DNA of 64,000 bases from Selaginella moellendorffii (Eukaryota; Streptophyta; Lycopodiopsida; Selaginellales; Selaginellaceae), in contig NW_003314263.1 in assembly GCF_000143415.4 (NCBI RefSeq), positions 3,544,451 to 3,608,450 of the forward strand, read 5' to 3'. Position 1 is the stretch's first letter, and each line of letters opens with the position of its first letter. The notes under the pieces were generated by a model. That model saw only the letters and a list, made by a program, of their open reading frames with translations, made no database searches and was not told where the DNA came from. The translations under genes were made by a program, and so were the position numbers. Positions 10,336-20,944 of the stretch are shown here, piece after piece.

Positions 10336-11236
10336 TCACTTGGACAAGAGAGCTTGCAGCTCGTCTCTCTTTCTATCCATATCCTGTGCAAGCAAGGAAG
10401 ATCATGTAGGATAAACTCAAATTGTTTTTTCGAGACGACCCACCTCGAGATCCTTGACAGCCTTCTCTCGCCAGTTGGATTTATCCACTCTAGAACGCTT
10501 GAGTTTTCCAACGCAAAGTAGACCCTGCCGAGATCAAATTCACAAAGATCGTGACTACCATCAAAGGGAAGTTTTTCTTACCGCAATAACGTAGATTGCT
10601 CCACAGGCAAGGAGTAAACCGCTTGCAACTTCCGCAAGAACAACTTGGTATGCCTTGTCTCTGTGCTCGTTTGACAAGGCCTTCGTCATCACTCCAACAC
10701 TGTAGAAACTCCAAGGATCAAGGACCTGGAAGCTAAGACTTAAGAACTTACAAGATCTGTAGCATGCCTCGTCCGACCCAGTACTCGAGAACCTGATACA
10801 CATTGGATAAGATCACAGAACCTTTGAAAAGAGTCGCAAACTTACTCGCCAGAATTTCAATATGTGTTCCAGCTCTGTCTCCGCGACTGCTACGAACAAA
10901 GCAATGATCACTGCATAGCAGCGTAGAATGCCTTCAAAGATCTGCAAAAAGAAGGAGAAAAAGTTCATCGCGAGAAAAAAGAAGAAAAAAGCACAAGCTT
11001 TGCAAACTCACGTCTCGTCCATGTTTGAAGGAGCGAACCACCGAGATGATGTTCACGGCGGTACAAAGCAATGCCGCAATGGCGGTGATAACATTGAAGA
11101 TCCGGAAAGTTATCACCAGAGGATCGCTTCCCTGCGAGGAGCTTTGCTCGTGATGGGAAGACTGGCCGGCTGCTTCTTCGTCGTGATGATCTTCCCTTGC
11201 TCCATCGGTCAATCCCTCGTTTAGAATCGACCCCAT
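10336..11236 (-). CDS. COPI-associated / TVP15-like four-helix membrane protein
   Basis: Six exons on the minus strand: 11236-11012, 10941-10846, 10792-10752, 10699-10582, 10524-10444, 10383-10336. All junctions are GT..AG with matching phases, giving 202 residues. The N-terminus is acidic and Ser/Gln-rich. Four hydrophobic segments follow: ITAIAALLCTAVNII, LRCYAVIIALFVAVAE, the short turn LEYWVGRGMLQIF with the next helix, and VASGLLLACGAIYVIA. A basic tail ends in a short coiled stretch. Helix order and the W-x-GRG motif fit the COPI_assoc/TVP15 family of Golgi-vesicle membrane proteins; this assignment rests on pattern, not on a search. The copy appears fully intact and is a diverged relative of the three copies at 19.9, 31.5 and 44.5 kb. 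Confidence 0.75.
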
Positions 11237-11239
11237 AAC

Positions 11240-11798
11240 TCACTGCTTTGGACAAACAAAAAGGAAATCAACCAATTAGGCAAGAACACGGTGAAGGAGA
11301 ATCCATCATCTCGACAGAGAAAGGAAGATTCCAGCTAGATTTGGTTCGATTGATCGATTTATCGCCTACCTTATAGCGAAAGGAAGATGAGGGTTGCCAC
11401 AGCCAAATGCCACACCATAGCTTCTTTCACACCTAAAGAATGCCACGCCCCCTACGCCATGGCGACACATGGCGCGCGACAAAGGGCTACGTGGCTTCGT
11501 AGAATATTCGGTGTTTTATAAAGCTTTTTGCTTTTTGAAACCGAACTATTCACAACGTGACGTGGCTAAATTATTCGGATATTCAGAAGCGACATTTTTT
11601 GTTGCATTATGTGGTTCTTTTTTTTTTTACTTTTTTTTGCTACGTTTTTCCGAATATTGATTGAGGGAAAAAAATCCACACTGCTTTGGTCTCTAAACTA
11701 AAACATTTTGATTGTGTCTTCGTTCGTCCATTGCACTTTAGATTCTCTCTCTAATATCAAAAACTTCCAATAAACATCATCATAACATGTTAAAACAT
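11240..11798. other. 5' flank of the COPI-associated gene, duplicated at 16.1-16.7 kb
   Basis: Promoter-side DNA of the gene starting at 11236. Segments such as acattttgattg, ttcgttcgtccattgcac and tagattctctct reappear at 16580-16640, so this flank was copied together with the start of the gene. Confidence 0.6.
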
Positions 11799-12749
11799 TT
11801 ACCATGGGAATGATAGAGCAAACTCCTTCACTCTAGACATGTCAGGCTGCGGCTCCAAGTAGTCAGTCCCGTCTTCCTTCTTATACCCTTTAAACTTGAA
11901 GTCCCGAAACTGATACCCTGTTGGGACGATGAAGATGAGCCAGTAGTAAGGTGGCGGCAGAGTACCTCGGCACGAATACCAACGATCACCACCTCCAGGA
12001 CCGGAGCCCAGAAAATCTTGTGATCCAAAGAGTAAGTACACTGGATGATAAAGGCTATTTCGTCAAACCGTACTTGGCAATTTTCAAGTCGGTGGATTCG
12101 TTTCTTGTCCCAGATATTGTCAAGGCTTGCGAATCCTACAGACTGCAGCTTCGGAAGCAGTGCCTTGGTGGTAGAATTGGGCTTCAACCAAACCCTGCAT
12201 TTTCTCATTCTTCAATGGCTGTCTTGGTTTATCCCTCCCCAGGTTTGCGGCCACCTTGGAAACTTCCCAACGACAAAGCCTTTTTGGGCTTCAACTCAAA
12301 CACTGGGAGAGGTTTTTCTGGTGTTACCAAATCCTTGTAATCACCTACACCATCCTGCAGCTTCTTTTGGACGTTTTTCTCAAAGAACTTCCCAGACAAT
12401 GTGTGGGTGTCAGGAACTCTTTTGTGGAAGTCAACTGACTTTCTCATGTCCTGGCCTCTGGTACTTATCAACTAAATCCTCCACAAAGGTGGAACCACTT
12501 CAACGTAAACTGCCGATAATGGAGAGGTAATCAGACATGAAGGGATCTTTGTCCGCACCAAATGCTACATGCCTTATCATTGCCTCTCAGCTTGGGGCCT
12601 TGAGACACTGCTTTTGTCATGATATCTTTTAGGCTTTTGCTAGTCTTCGTTATATCTAACACTTCTCTAGGTAGGCCCCCAAAGTAGTAGAAATGTTGTG
12701 CAAACTCTTCATCCATGAATCCCAAGTTTGGAGCATTGCACTCCATCAA
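11799..12749 (-). pseudogene. Crinkler/RHS-like protein relic, frameshifted
   Basis: Reading the minus strand from 12749 down, protein-like pieces follow each other in different frames. 12749-12531 has FYYFGGLPREVLDI, like the G-G-x-P-R block of Crinkler (CRN) and RHS-type proteins. 12471-12229 and 12208-11950 have Lys-rich segments and FIIQCTYSLDHKIF, comparable to the Q-x-T..H-P region. 12041-11799 has WLIFIVPTGYQFRDF, like the conserved (L/V)xFVVP motif near the C-terminus. The order matches the family, which pairs an NTPase with a restriction-nuclease-like fold and occurs in oomycetes, fungi and some plants. Several frameshifts and stops separate the pieces, and no start is visible. The family call comes from motif memory only. 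Confidence 0.45.
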
Positions 12750-15085
12750 CTCTTCAAGTGTTCATGCTTCCAAGTGAAAAGGCACGCCCACGTCCTTTGC
12801 GAACTTGTGAGGAAACAATTTTGGGATTAATATTAACCCATATAGCTTAAAGGATGGCTAAGTTAATTTTAGTCAGTTTAGGTTCTAATCCAGGTTTTTG
12901 GGATACAGGTGGAGTGAGTAGTGATGCAGAGGGCTTGGGGCTGCGTGGCAATTTACTTTGCATCAGTGTAATAATTCTTCTCTAAGTTTTAACAATTGGT
13001 ATTAAAGGATAGAGTTCAAGAATTTATAAACTTGCTGTAATGGATTCCACAGTGTTAGTTGCTAATCAATATGTGGAGGCTTGGATGATGGATGAGGTGG
13101 TGTTAGCCCTCAATAACAGTATTAAAGTTTAGATGTGGCCTTCGATATTGTACTAAGCCAGTACAAATGTAAACAATTTGTTTTAAGGACAAAACCATAT
13201 TCAATTATGGGAGGAAAATTATATAAGCTAGGATGAGAAAATGTATTATAAAGATGTGTATAATTTGAAGAAATTCAAGATTTACTTGAAAAAGTGCACT
13301 ATAGATAAACAAGAGGATATTTTGCAAAAGAAATCATAACTTGAAAGATTTTACAAGCAAGACTTAAGGCTTTTTTATTTTAACAAAATTTTTTCAAGAA
13401 TGTGACATTTATTAAATAACCAAATATACACTGAAAAAGCAGGTTTAAAAACTTCATCTTATAACTCCTCTTAAACCACTTCAATGATGGAAACTTGAGT
13501 TTATAAAACTAATTACAATTGATTGAACTTCAACCCATTTTATCATTTAGTTAGTATTTATGAGCATATACTTGTTTCACTTGGAACTTCAAATAACACA
13601 ACAAAGTTCATCTACAAAAATATTATCAAACCTTGGAATCTCTCAATATACCAAAAAGTGCATCACAATATGTTAAAATCATTTACCATAGTATAAAGAT
13701 AAGACAATAGACAATGTAACAAAATCCAATATAAAGTATGTGGGGATAACATTGAAGAAAATCATGAGCATGAGGCTCAATAATCCAAGGACTTCAAATA
13801 CAAAACTTGAAAGTTTAGATGCAAAAAGACAACTCTAAGAAGACTTTCAAAAATCAATCTTGAAAATTCAACTCAACAAAAATTCTTAAACTTTAAATTC
13901 ACTAAACCAAGAAGACAATATAATCTACTAAGATTTATTAACAAATGTGCATAAGATCAAGAAAAAATGAGTTCTATAAAAAAATAACAACAAGAAAAAG
14001 AAATTTCAAGCTAGAGATTTAAATCCAAATCACCCAACACCTATTCAAATTTGGAGTAAGGGTGGAATCTCTATCCCTAGCATTAAGAAAAGGAAATAGG
14101 AAAATGAAGCACACAAGCATGTAGCATCATTAAAAAATTATCAATCCCAAAGTACTTAGGATGATTGGGGTGAATTTTCTCTCACTTTACAATCTAATTT
14201 GGAAGAAAATCAAAGATCTCAACAAATAACAATATAAAGTTAGACTTTGTGAGTTCTTAAAGATCATGGCAAAGCTATATAATGTTAATATTGTCCAAAG
14301 TCTTCTCCTGATATACAAGGAAAACTTCATGCACATTAATGACTATAAATTTGTTATGAATGCTAAGTATTTTATGTGGGCTTTCAAGAAGAGCGAGTGA
14401 CATCAATCCCACACATGAAGGGGATTCCACTGAAATGCATTAAAGTCTTTGAGAATTACAACTTTTTGCAAATGATCTAATGGGGGCTTGAGCCAAGGTA
14501 ATGCCATTTCTCAATCTTCTTAGACCAACAAATTTAATGGAGAGATTGAAACCCTAAGTGATCAAGACTTGCATTAAGAGCTATTTTTGAACTTTTTTGC
14601 CACCCAATTGAAACATGACATGTGGCAATTTTGGGTGTACCTACATGTCATGGCAATCCAGGCTGGCATGAATTGGATTCATATGTGGCATTCCCCATGC
14701 CAACACAATCATGTTTTGATTGCTATTATAACAATTAAAATATGATTGTTGAAAACCAAAAATATATCCGTATGTTTGTAAATAAAATATGGACCAATGT
14801 GAAATCACATATTAATTGCCATGGTTATAAGTATATTAAATATAATACATAACAAGAATCTTTAATATAGATCATATTTTGTTCTCTCACTATTACAAAA
14901 CTGAGACACAATATGATAAATAACTATATTAAGCACTATATAATAGGTTGGCTTATAATCGCCTTAATATAATATCAAATTTAACAGGAAATAATTTTTA
15001 AACACATAGAATATTTATTGTTAATGTCTATTAAATTTCAAATTTATTTATATATAATATAAAAGGTATTTCTAAAATTTTCAGT
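12750..15085. other. AT-rich gene-free stretch
   Basis: About 2.3 kb, strongly AT-rich, with stops in every frame. No RNA gene, terminal repeat or known element could be seen. It may be degraded transposon DNA. Confidence 0.6.
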
Positions 15086-15310
15086 GGTCTTGTAATGGCT
15101 AGCACCATGGCCTAGAGCAGGCAGCCTTGAGCGCCATCGCTGCTATGGCTAGGTTGAGCAAGCTCTAGTGTTGTGGCTGCTATTGGCTACTAGGCGATGG
15201 CCAAGGGTGTGGAGGCGTGGTAGGCTGCCATGGCTAGGCTTCCAGTGCCATAGCTGCCATGGCTGGTTGTGCATGCTCAATTGCCTCATGGCTAGGCTAA
15301 GTTGTGCATT
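15086..15310. repeat. Degenerate GCCATGGCTAGG-type repeat
   Basis: GC-rich island in AT-rich DNA made of loose copies of gccatggctagg / gctgccatggctgg. Copies vary in length and spacing, so it is a decayed minisatellite rather than a coding region. Confidence 0.65.
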
Positions 15311-15830
15311 GTAGGATCAAGAACATTCACCCACAAGAGCAGCTCAGCAATGGATGGCTTGGCATGATTGATAAAAGCTTTATGATTATAATTTTTCAAT
15401 TCCAGCAAATTTACCTTTTTTTCTTTTTTCTGTCCTTAGGTTTGGACTCTAATTCCAGTAAGATGTTTTATTCTCTTCTAAACGCTTTTTCATTTTTGTT
15501 AGAATAAACATGCCACAAATTTAAGAGAACCTGCTTCTCTGATGTTAGTAGCATGACAATTGAGAGGAGACAACAACAAAGCTATGGATGACTTAAGCAA
15601 TGGTGCTTAAGCCATTGCAGATATCCCATGTTAAGTCTGGTTAAAATGCTATTTTTTATTATAACTAAATTGAATATTTAATTTTATTCCAAAAGGTAGC
15701 TCAACCATATATACTAGAAACTATTTCTACTCTAATTGTAGACTAAAATTATTTGTATTTAATTCAATTGGAACACCTAATTTTGTATCTAATTAAATTG
15801 AAAAAACACAGTGTCACAAAAAATTCAATG

Positions 15831-16108
15831 TGTGTTCCAACTCTGTTTCCATGACTGCTTGCGAACAAAGCAATGATCGCTGCATAGCAGCATAGAATGC
15901 TTTGAAAGATCTGCAAAAGAATCGCGAAAAAAGAGCAAACTCATGTTTGGGATGATGTTAACTGCGGTACAAAGCAATGCTGCAATGGCGGTGATAACAT
16001 TGAAGATCCGGAAAGTTATCACGCTTCCCTGCGAGGAGCTTTGTTCGTGATGGGAAGACTGGCCGCCCTGATGATCTTCCCTAGCTCCATCGGTCAATCC
16101 CTTGTTTG
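15831..16108 (-). pseudogene. Partial copy of the COPI-associated gene (exons 1-2)
   Basis: The minus strand carries GLTDGARED, SSHHEQSSSQGS and VITFRIFNVITAIAALLCTAVNII, nearly identical to exon 1 of the gene at 10336-11236. The original start and about ten residues are missing, the exon 1 end is deleted, and exon 2 remains only as fragments (cattctatgctgctatgcagcg). Together with its 5' flank it is a truncated duplicate of 10.85-11.78 kb. Confidence 0.85.
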
Positions 16109-17037
16109 ATAACTCACTGCTTTGGACAAACAACGAGGAAAACAAATCAACCAATTAGCAAAAACACGGCGATGGAGAATCCGAGAAAGAAACATTATCG
16201 CTAAATTTGGACCTATCAATCGATTTATCGAAGAGGAGTGCCACAGCCAAATGCTCCTTTCACACCTCGGTGCGAGACAAAGGGCTACGTGGCTTCGTGT
16301 TTTTAAAAGTTTTTTTGAGACCTTGATAAGAGAGAGGAGGGAGGGGTGAAAAACTATTCACAACGCGCTGCAAACACGGTGGTGGTAGTGGCGTGGTTAA
16401 ATCATACCCGAGAATTCGAATATTCTAAAGCGATCCGTGTACCAACTTGTGTGGCTGATTGGTGTGGTTCTACTTTTTTTTGCTACAAAGTAGAATATTA
16501 ATTGATATGTCGTGGGGTGGAATCGAATGTTTTAGGGGGGAAGGAGCAAGAAATCCACACTACTGCTTTGTTCTCAAAATTGAAACATTTTGATTGTTTC
16601 TTCGTTCGTCCATTGCACTTTAGATTCTCTCTCCAATATCAAAAACTTGGTATTAACATGTTTTAATCCTGTTTTAAGCACCAGTTAAGATTAGCAACAT
16701 AAAAAAAACCTCAGCTAATACACCACCCTGATGATAGTGTCTTAAGCTCCACGCATTTCATTTCATCATCAGGCTCCTAAAGAAGAATCCCTCCTTGTGT
16801 CCAAATTGGAATCCGATGATCAGGATGATTCCAGTGGGGGAATATCTGTCCAGCTTTCCACACCAAGTTCTCGTGAGAAGTTCTTTCTGAGAGAGCGCTT
16901 GGTTCGTCACCACAGAGAAACATTCCTCCACCATTTTTAAGCTTTTGCTCCATCCCACTTATTTAAAGAGCTCACACTCCGCAAGTTGGACCTCCTACAC
17001 ACACTCTCAAAGAGAAGAGAAGATTGATAGTGAAAAG
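16109..17037. other. Duplicated 5' flank, then promoter region of the FUSC gene
   Basis: 16109-16660 matches the flank of the COPI-associated gene at 11240-11775 with many small deletions. 16758-16958 has a 66-codon minus-strand frame of unknown nature (SPTGIILIIGFQFGHKEG). A TATA-like tatttaaag lies at about 16961, 75 bases before the FUSC start codon. Confidence 0.55.
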
Positions 17038-19776
17038 ATGGACGCGTTAGCTTCCGACAGCGTCCCATGGCTGTCACGGCTGCTATCCGCTCTAAGAACT
17101 GGAATTGCATGCTTACTTGTCTTGCTTGGTGTGTCCAAAGCCAGCCGTTTTGTTGAATTCCCCGTCTTTGGATATGTTGTCACAGTTCTCGTGCTCAGCG
17201 AGTCGGCACTCGGCAAAGCTCTCGAAGATGCTGCCTTTGTCATGTATGGAACTCTCCAGGCTGCTGCATTCTCGATGGTGGTGCTGTCGATCATAGGTGA
17301 GTCAGTGGTTTCTCTCGAGTTTAACAAAAGGGAAAGCACCTGGGAGCTGATCATCGTCTTGGTTTTTGCCTCCTCCATTCCTCCAGGAACGAAGAACTTC
17401 TCGCTCGGCGTGTGCCTCACTTGTATCTTCGTCAAGAGCTTCCTGTGGAGCTATCTCCCGAACCAAAAGCCAGTGAAGAAGAGGCTCGCGCTGGCCATCA
17501 CCACCATCGTCTACGTGAATGCGTACAACAATCCCCTGACTCATCCGGTCTTCTTTCCGCTCAAGTTGACGCTCACCACCACGCTCGGCACTGTGTCTGC
17601 GATAATTGCCTTGATATTCCCCGTGCCACGCCTCTCAGCTTATCAGGTACCATTCGCTTTACTTTGAGTCATTCACCCCCCTTTAAAGTTTTTGGTTCCT
17701 CCATTCTCCCCGCAAGCCGTGTCTTGTAGGAACACTCAGCCGGCATGCCACTTTCCGTCACGATTCCGTCCAAAAGCCTTTGATCCACCTAGGAAGCCTT
17801 CCTTTCGGTCCCAACACTTCCAAGCTTCATAACCTCTGCGCTTACGTTTGTTCTTCTGCTTCACAGGTGCAATATAACACGAAGCTCTTCGCCAAGCTCG
17901 CGATGGAAAACTTTGCTGTCCTTGTCCATGCATTCTGCAGTAACGACCAAGAAGAGATCACGAGTTTGTGCCTGCAATCCAAATCAGTGCAGCGAGCTGC
18001 TTTGAAAGCGTACTCGGAGATACAGAGAAGAAAAGTAACGTACCTCAGAGAAGGAAACTCTCTCATACTGACAGTGTGTGCTACATACAGGTTGAAACAG
18101 CTTGGGAGCCTGGGGTTTTGGTTCAAGCAAGGAGTCAAGGTGAAAACGTGAGCCGAATGATAACCAACATGAATCAGTACCTGATTGGGATGAACATCGC
18201 GATTCAGCAAGGTGCAGCTGTTTCGAAGCTGGTTCAAGATATGACGAGGAACTCCTTGGAGAAACTCGGGAGCTGGAGCAACTCTTTTCTGTCAGGTACA
18301 ATCTCTAGTTTTCCAAAATCTCAAATCCAGGCCGAGAAGCAAGTCCGGATTGAGGAAGTTCGCGAAGCTCTGCTGACTCTTCATGATTATGCCGCGGCTA
18401 CTTGGAACCGCTCAGACTGTACACCGGATGAGGAATTTCGACGGATGTTTTTCCTGTTCACTGTCAAAAAGTTTGTCGAGGAGGAGATCAAGATTCTGAT
18501 GGCCGGCCAAGTTCCTGTTGCTTTGTCACATCCTGCTTGCCACCACGGTTGCAAAGCAGCAGCAATTTCAAGCGGATCAGCTCTCCCAGTTCACTCATCA
18601 AACACCACTCCAAGTAACTTAGTCGCAGCAACGAGGAGATCATTGAATCTGGCAGCGAATAAGAAAATGGTCATTGAGGCATTTAAGATCGCACTATCAA
18701 TGGTCATAGCTGTGTACCTGGGAGTGCTGTACAGGAAGGACTATGGGTACTGGTCGACTATCACAGTAGCATTGGGCCTTTTCAACCATCGCACCGGAAC
18801 GTTCAAGAGCACCAGCCTGAGGCTCCAAGGTACAGCCCTGGGAACAGTATATGGTTATCTGGTCGCATTGACAACACATCAAGCTCTACTTACCACCATT
18901 TTTGCAATATTGCCTTGGCTGGCCTTTACGAGCTTCATGAGAAAGAGCAAACTGCTGGAACTCACTGGAGCATCCACGGCTTACACCTCGGCTGTCATCA
19001 TCGTCGGAAGAAGGCGACCCGGAATTGTTCAAGACTTTGCGGTTCTTCGCATGGCAATGGCTGTTCTTGGCCTGGGGGCTTTTATGGCCGTTGAGGCACT
19101 CATCTGTTCCAGGAGAGCAGCGAGACTTGCACGCAGGGAACTCGAGCTTAACTTGAAGAAAATCCAGGAATGCATGCAGGTGATATTTGACGTGCACAGC
19201 ATAGAATGCAGTGAGTGCTTTAAAGCAGCGATACCTGAGGTGAGAAAGAAGGAGCAAACAATCAGAGATGGAGTCGAACGTCTGAGACAACTTACAGCTG
19301 AAGCAAGAGCAGAGCCTGACTTCTGGCACGCACCGTTTCATGACGGTATCTATAGCAAGCTCTGGGAGAGTCAGAGTAGGATAACGGAGCTCTTGAGTTA
19401 CCTGAGCCTCGCAACAGTCGACTTCCGGTCAGAAGGCAAACTGTTCACTGGGGGTGTCACTCGCCAACTAAAGATAAGCCAAATTGGCCTCTCAAAAACT
19501 TTCGAGTGCACTTATCAGTCCCTGCGGCAAAAAAGAAGCAAGGCCCAGCATACTGCAGACATAGAGAATCAGTTCGAAGAGTCTAGCATCAAAGACGACG
19601 CCGACACCTCACCCCCAGAAGAAATCTACAGAGATTTCCAGCTAGTGCATTCGGAAGCCGCGTTGACGATTGGAGCAATCGGCTTTTGCTGCCACGAGCT
19701 TCTAAAACAAGCCACGTATCTCAAAAAGCTGACGCAAGAGCTGCTACTGCAGGAAGAAGAAGAATCGCAGAGTTAG
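17038..19776 (+). CDS. FUSC-family membrane transporter (aromatic-acid exporter-like)
   Basis: Three exons: 17038-17646, 17867-18034, 18091-19776. Introns of 220 and 56 bases have GT..AG ends and fall between codons, giving 820 residues. Two membrane blocks are separated by a long soluble region, as in the FUSC (fusaric-acid resistance) superfamily: residues about 15-200 (LLVLLGVSKASRF, GYVVTVLVLSESALG, LALAITTIVYVNAY) and about 480-620 (FKIALSMVIAVYLGVLY, YGYWSTITVALGLF, ALGTVYGYLVAL). Plant relatives are annotated p-hydroxybenzoate efflux-like; substrate here is unknown. The C-terminal 240 residues are soluble and end in an acidic tail. The first two introns could be read through in part, but the family's first membrane block needs the spliced form. 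This is the parent of the truncated copies at 30601 and 43638. Confidence 0.85.
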
Positions 19777-19946
19777 AATTGGATATTGTTCTGTAAGCAA
19801 AATGTAAGCAAGAATGCCTGCAAACCTACAGGCAAAGCATCTTTGAACTAAATTTTAAAAACTTACACTCTCAAAACCACCATATAGCGAAGATGCCAGA
19901 AACTGAGTCTCATTTAGACGTAAAACTACATAAAATACATAAATCG

Positions 19947-20826
19947 TCAACCTCTTGCAGAGAGCAAGCCTTGTAATTCACCCCTTCTCTTTTCTAGCTC
20001 CTGCAAATCCAGATTAGAGCACAATTCGCAAAATCTACGCAAGAGATACCTCGAGATCTTTAGCAGCCTTCTCGCGCTCTTTTGATTTTTCAATGCGGGA
20101 ACGCTTGAATTTTCTAATGCACAAAAGGCCCTGCCAGTTGATGCAAGAAAACCGTGGTAAAACCTCCAAGAAAACGAACAAAAGCATACTCACTGCTACA
20201 ACGTAAACTGCACCACATCCCAGGAGCATTCCACTAGCGACTTCCGAAAAGACCACTTGATAAGCACGGTCCTTGTGCTCATCTGATAGGGCCTTTGTCA
20301 TCACTGCTACACTGCAAAACAAAGCTCTCGTTAACAAAGAAGAGCGAAGAAACAAATTTTGTAAGAGAAGCTTACAAAATCTGCAGCATGCCTCGTCCAA
20401 CCCAGTACTCAAGAACCTATGCACAAAACGAGCGAGCAATCACATCGAAATAGCAGAAGAAAAGCGGTTCTAGAACTTACACGCCAGAACTTCAAGAAGA
20501 ATTCCCATTCGGTCTCGGCCACAGCGACGAAGAGCGCGATCACTACCGCGTAGCAGCGAAGAATCCCTTCAAATATCTGTTGAAACGAAACATCGAGCCT
20601 AGATGGATGTTTCACCTCGACCAGAAGAGAAACTTACATCGCGGCCATGCTTGAAGGCTCGCACCACCGAAATCACACTCACCGCAGTGCACAGCAAGGC
20701 CGAGATCGCAGTGAGAGCGCTAAATATCCGAAATGCGATCACCAGAGCGTCCGGCCCTCGCGGCTCTCGTCGATCTAGACCGCTTCTGCTGCTCTCGGCG
20801 TCGCCCTCGCTAAGAATGGAACTCAT
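19947..20826 (-). CDS. COPI-associated / TVP15-like membrane protein, unit 1
   Basis: Six exons on the minus strand: 20826-20638, 20576-20481, 20416-20376, 20311-20194, 20130-20050, 20000-19947. Every border is GT..AG and the frame is continuous for 192 codons plus stop. Four hydrophobic segments match the gene at 10336-11236 (ALTAISALLCTAVSVISVV, LRCYAVVIALFVAVAE, LEYWVGRGMLQ, VASGMLLGCGAVYVVA), followed by a Lys/Arg/Glu-rich tail. Probable Golgi or vesicle membrane protein. It faces the FAM184-like gene across only 118 bases and converges with the FUSC gene across 170 bases. This is the only undamaged copy within the tandem array. Confidence 0.78.
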
Positions 20827-20944
20827 CGATCGATCGATCCGCAAACCCTACTAGCGCCTTCTTTCAAAGAGAAGACAAATTTCTACCATAGCCATTCTTT
20901 TTAGGGTTCTTGGCCAATGTTTTGCTACTAACTAACTTGGCGCG
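20827..20944. promoter_or_regulatory. 118-base shared divergent promoter
   Basis: The start codons of the COPI-associated gene (minus) and the FAM184-like gene (plus) are only 118 bases apart, so both promoters and 5' leaders must share this space. It contains atcgatcgatcgatcc and a tttttagggtt telo-box-like element. The same sequence recurs at 32399-32516, and in unit 3, where a hAT element has split it. Confidence 0.7.
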
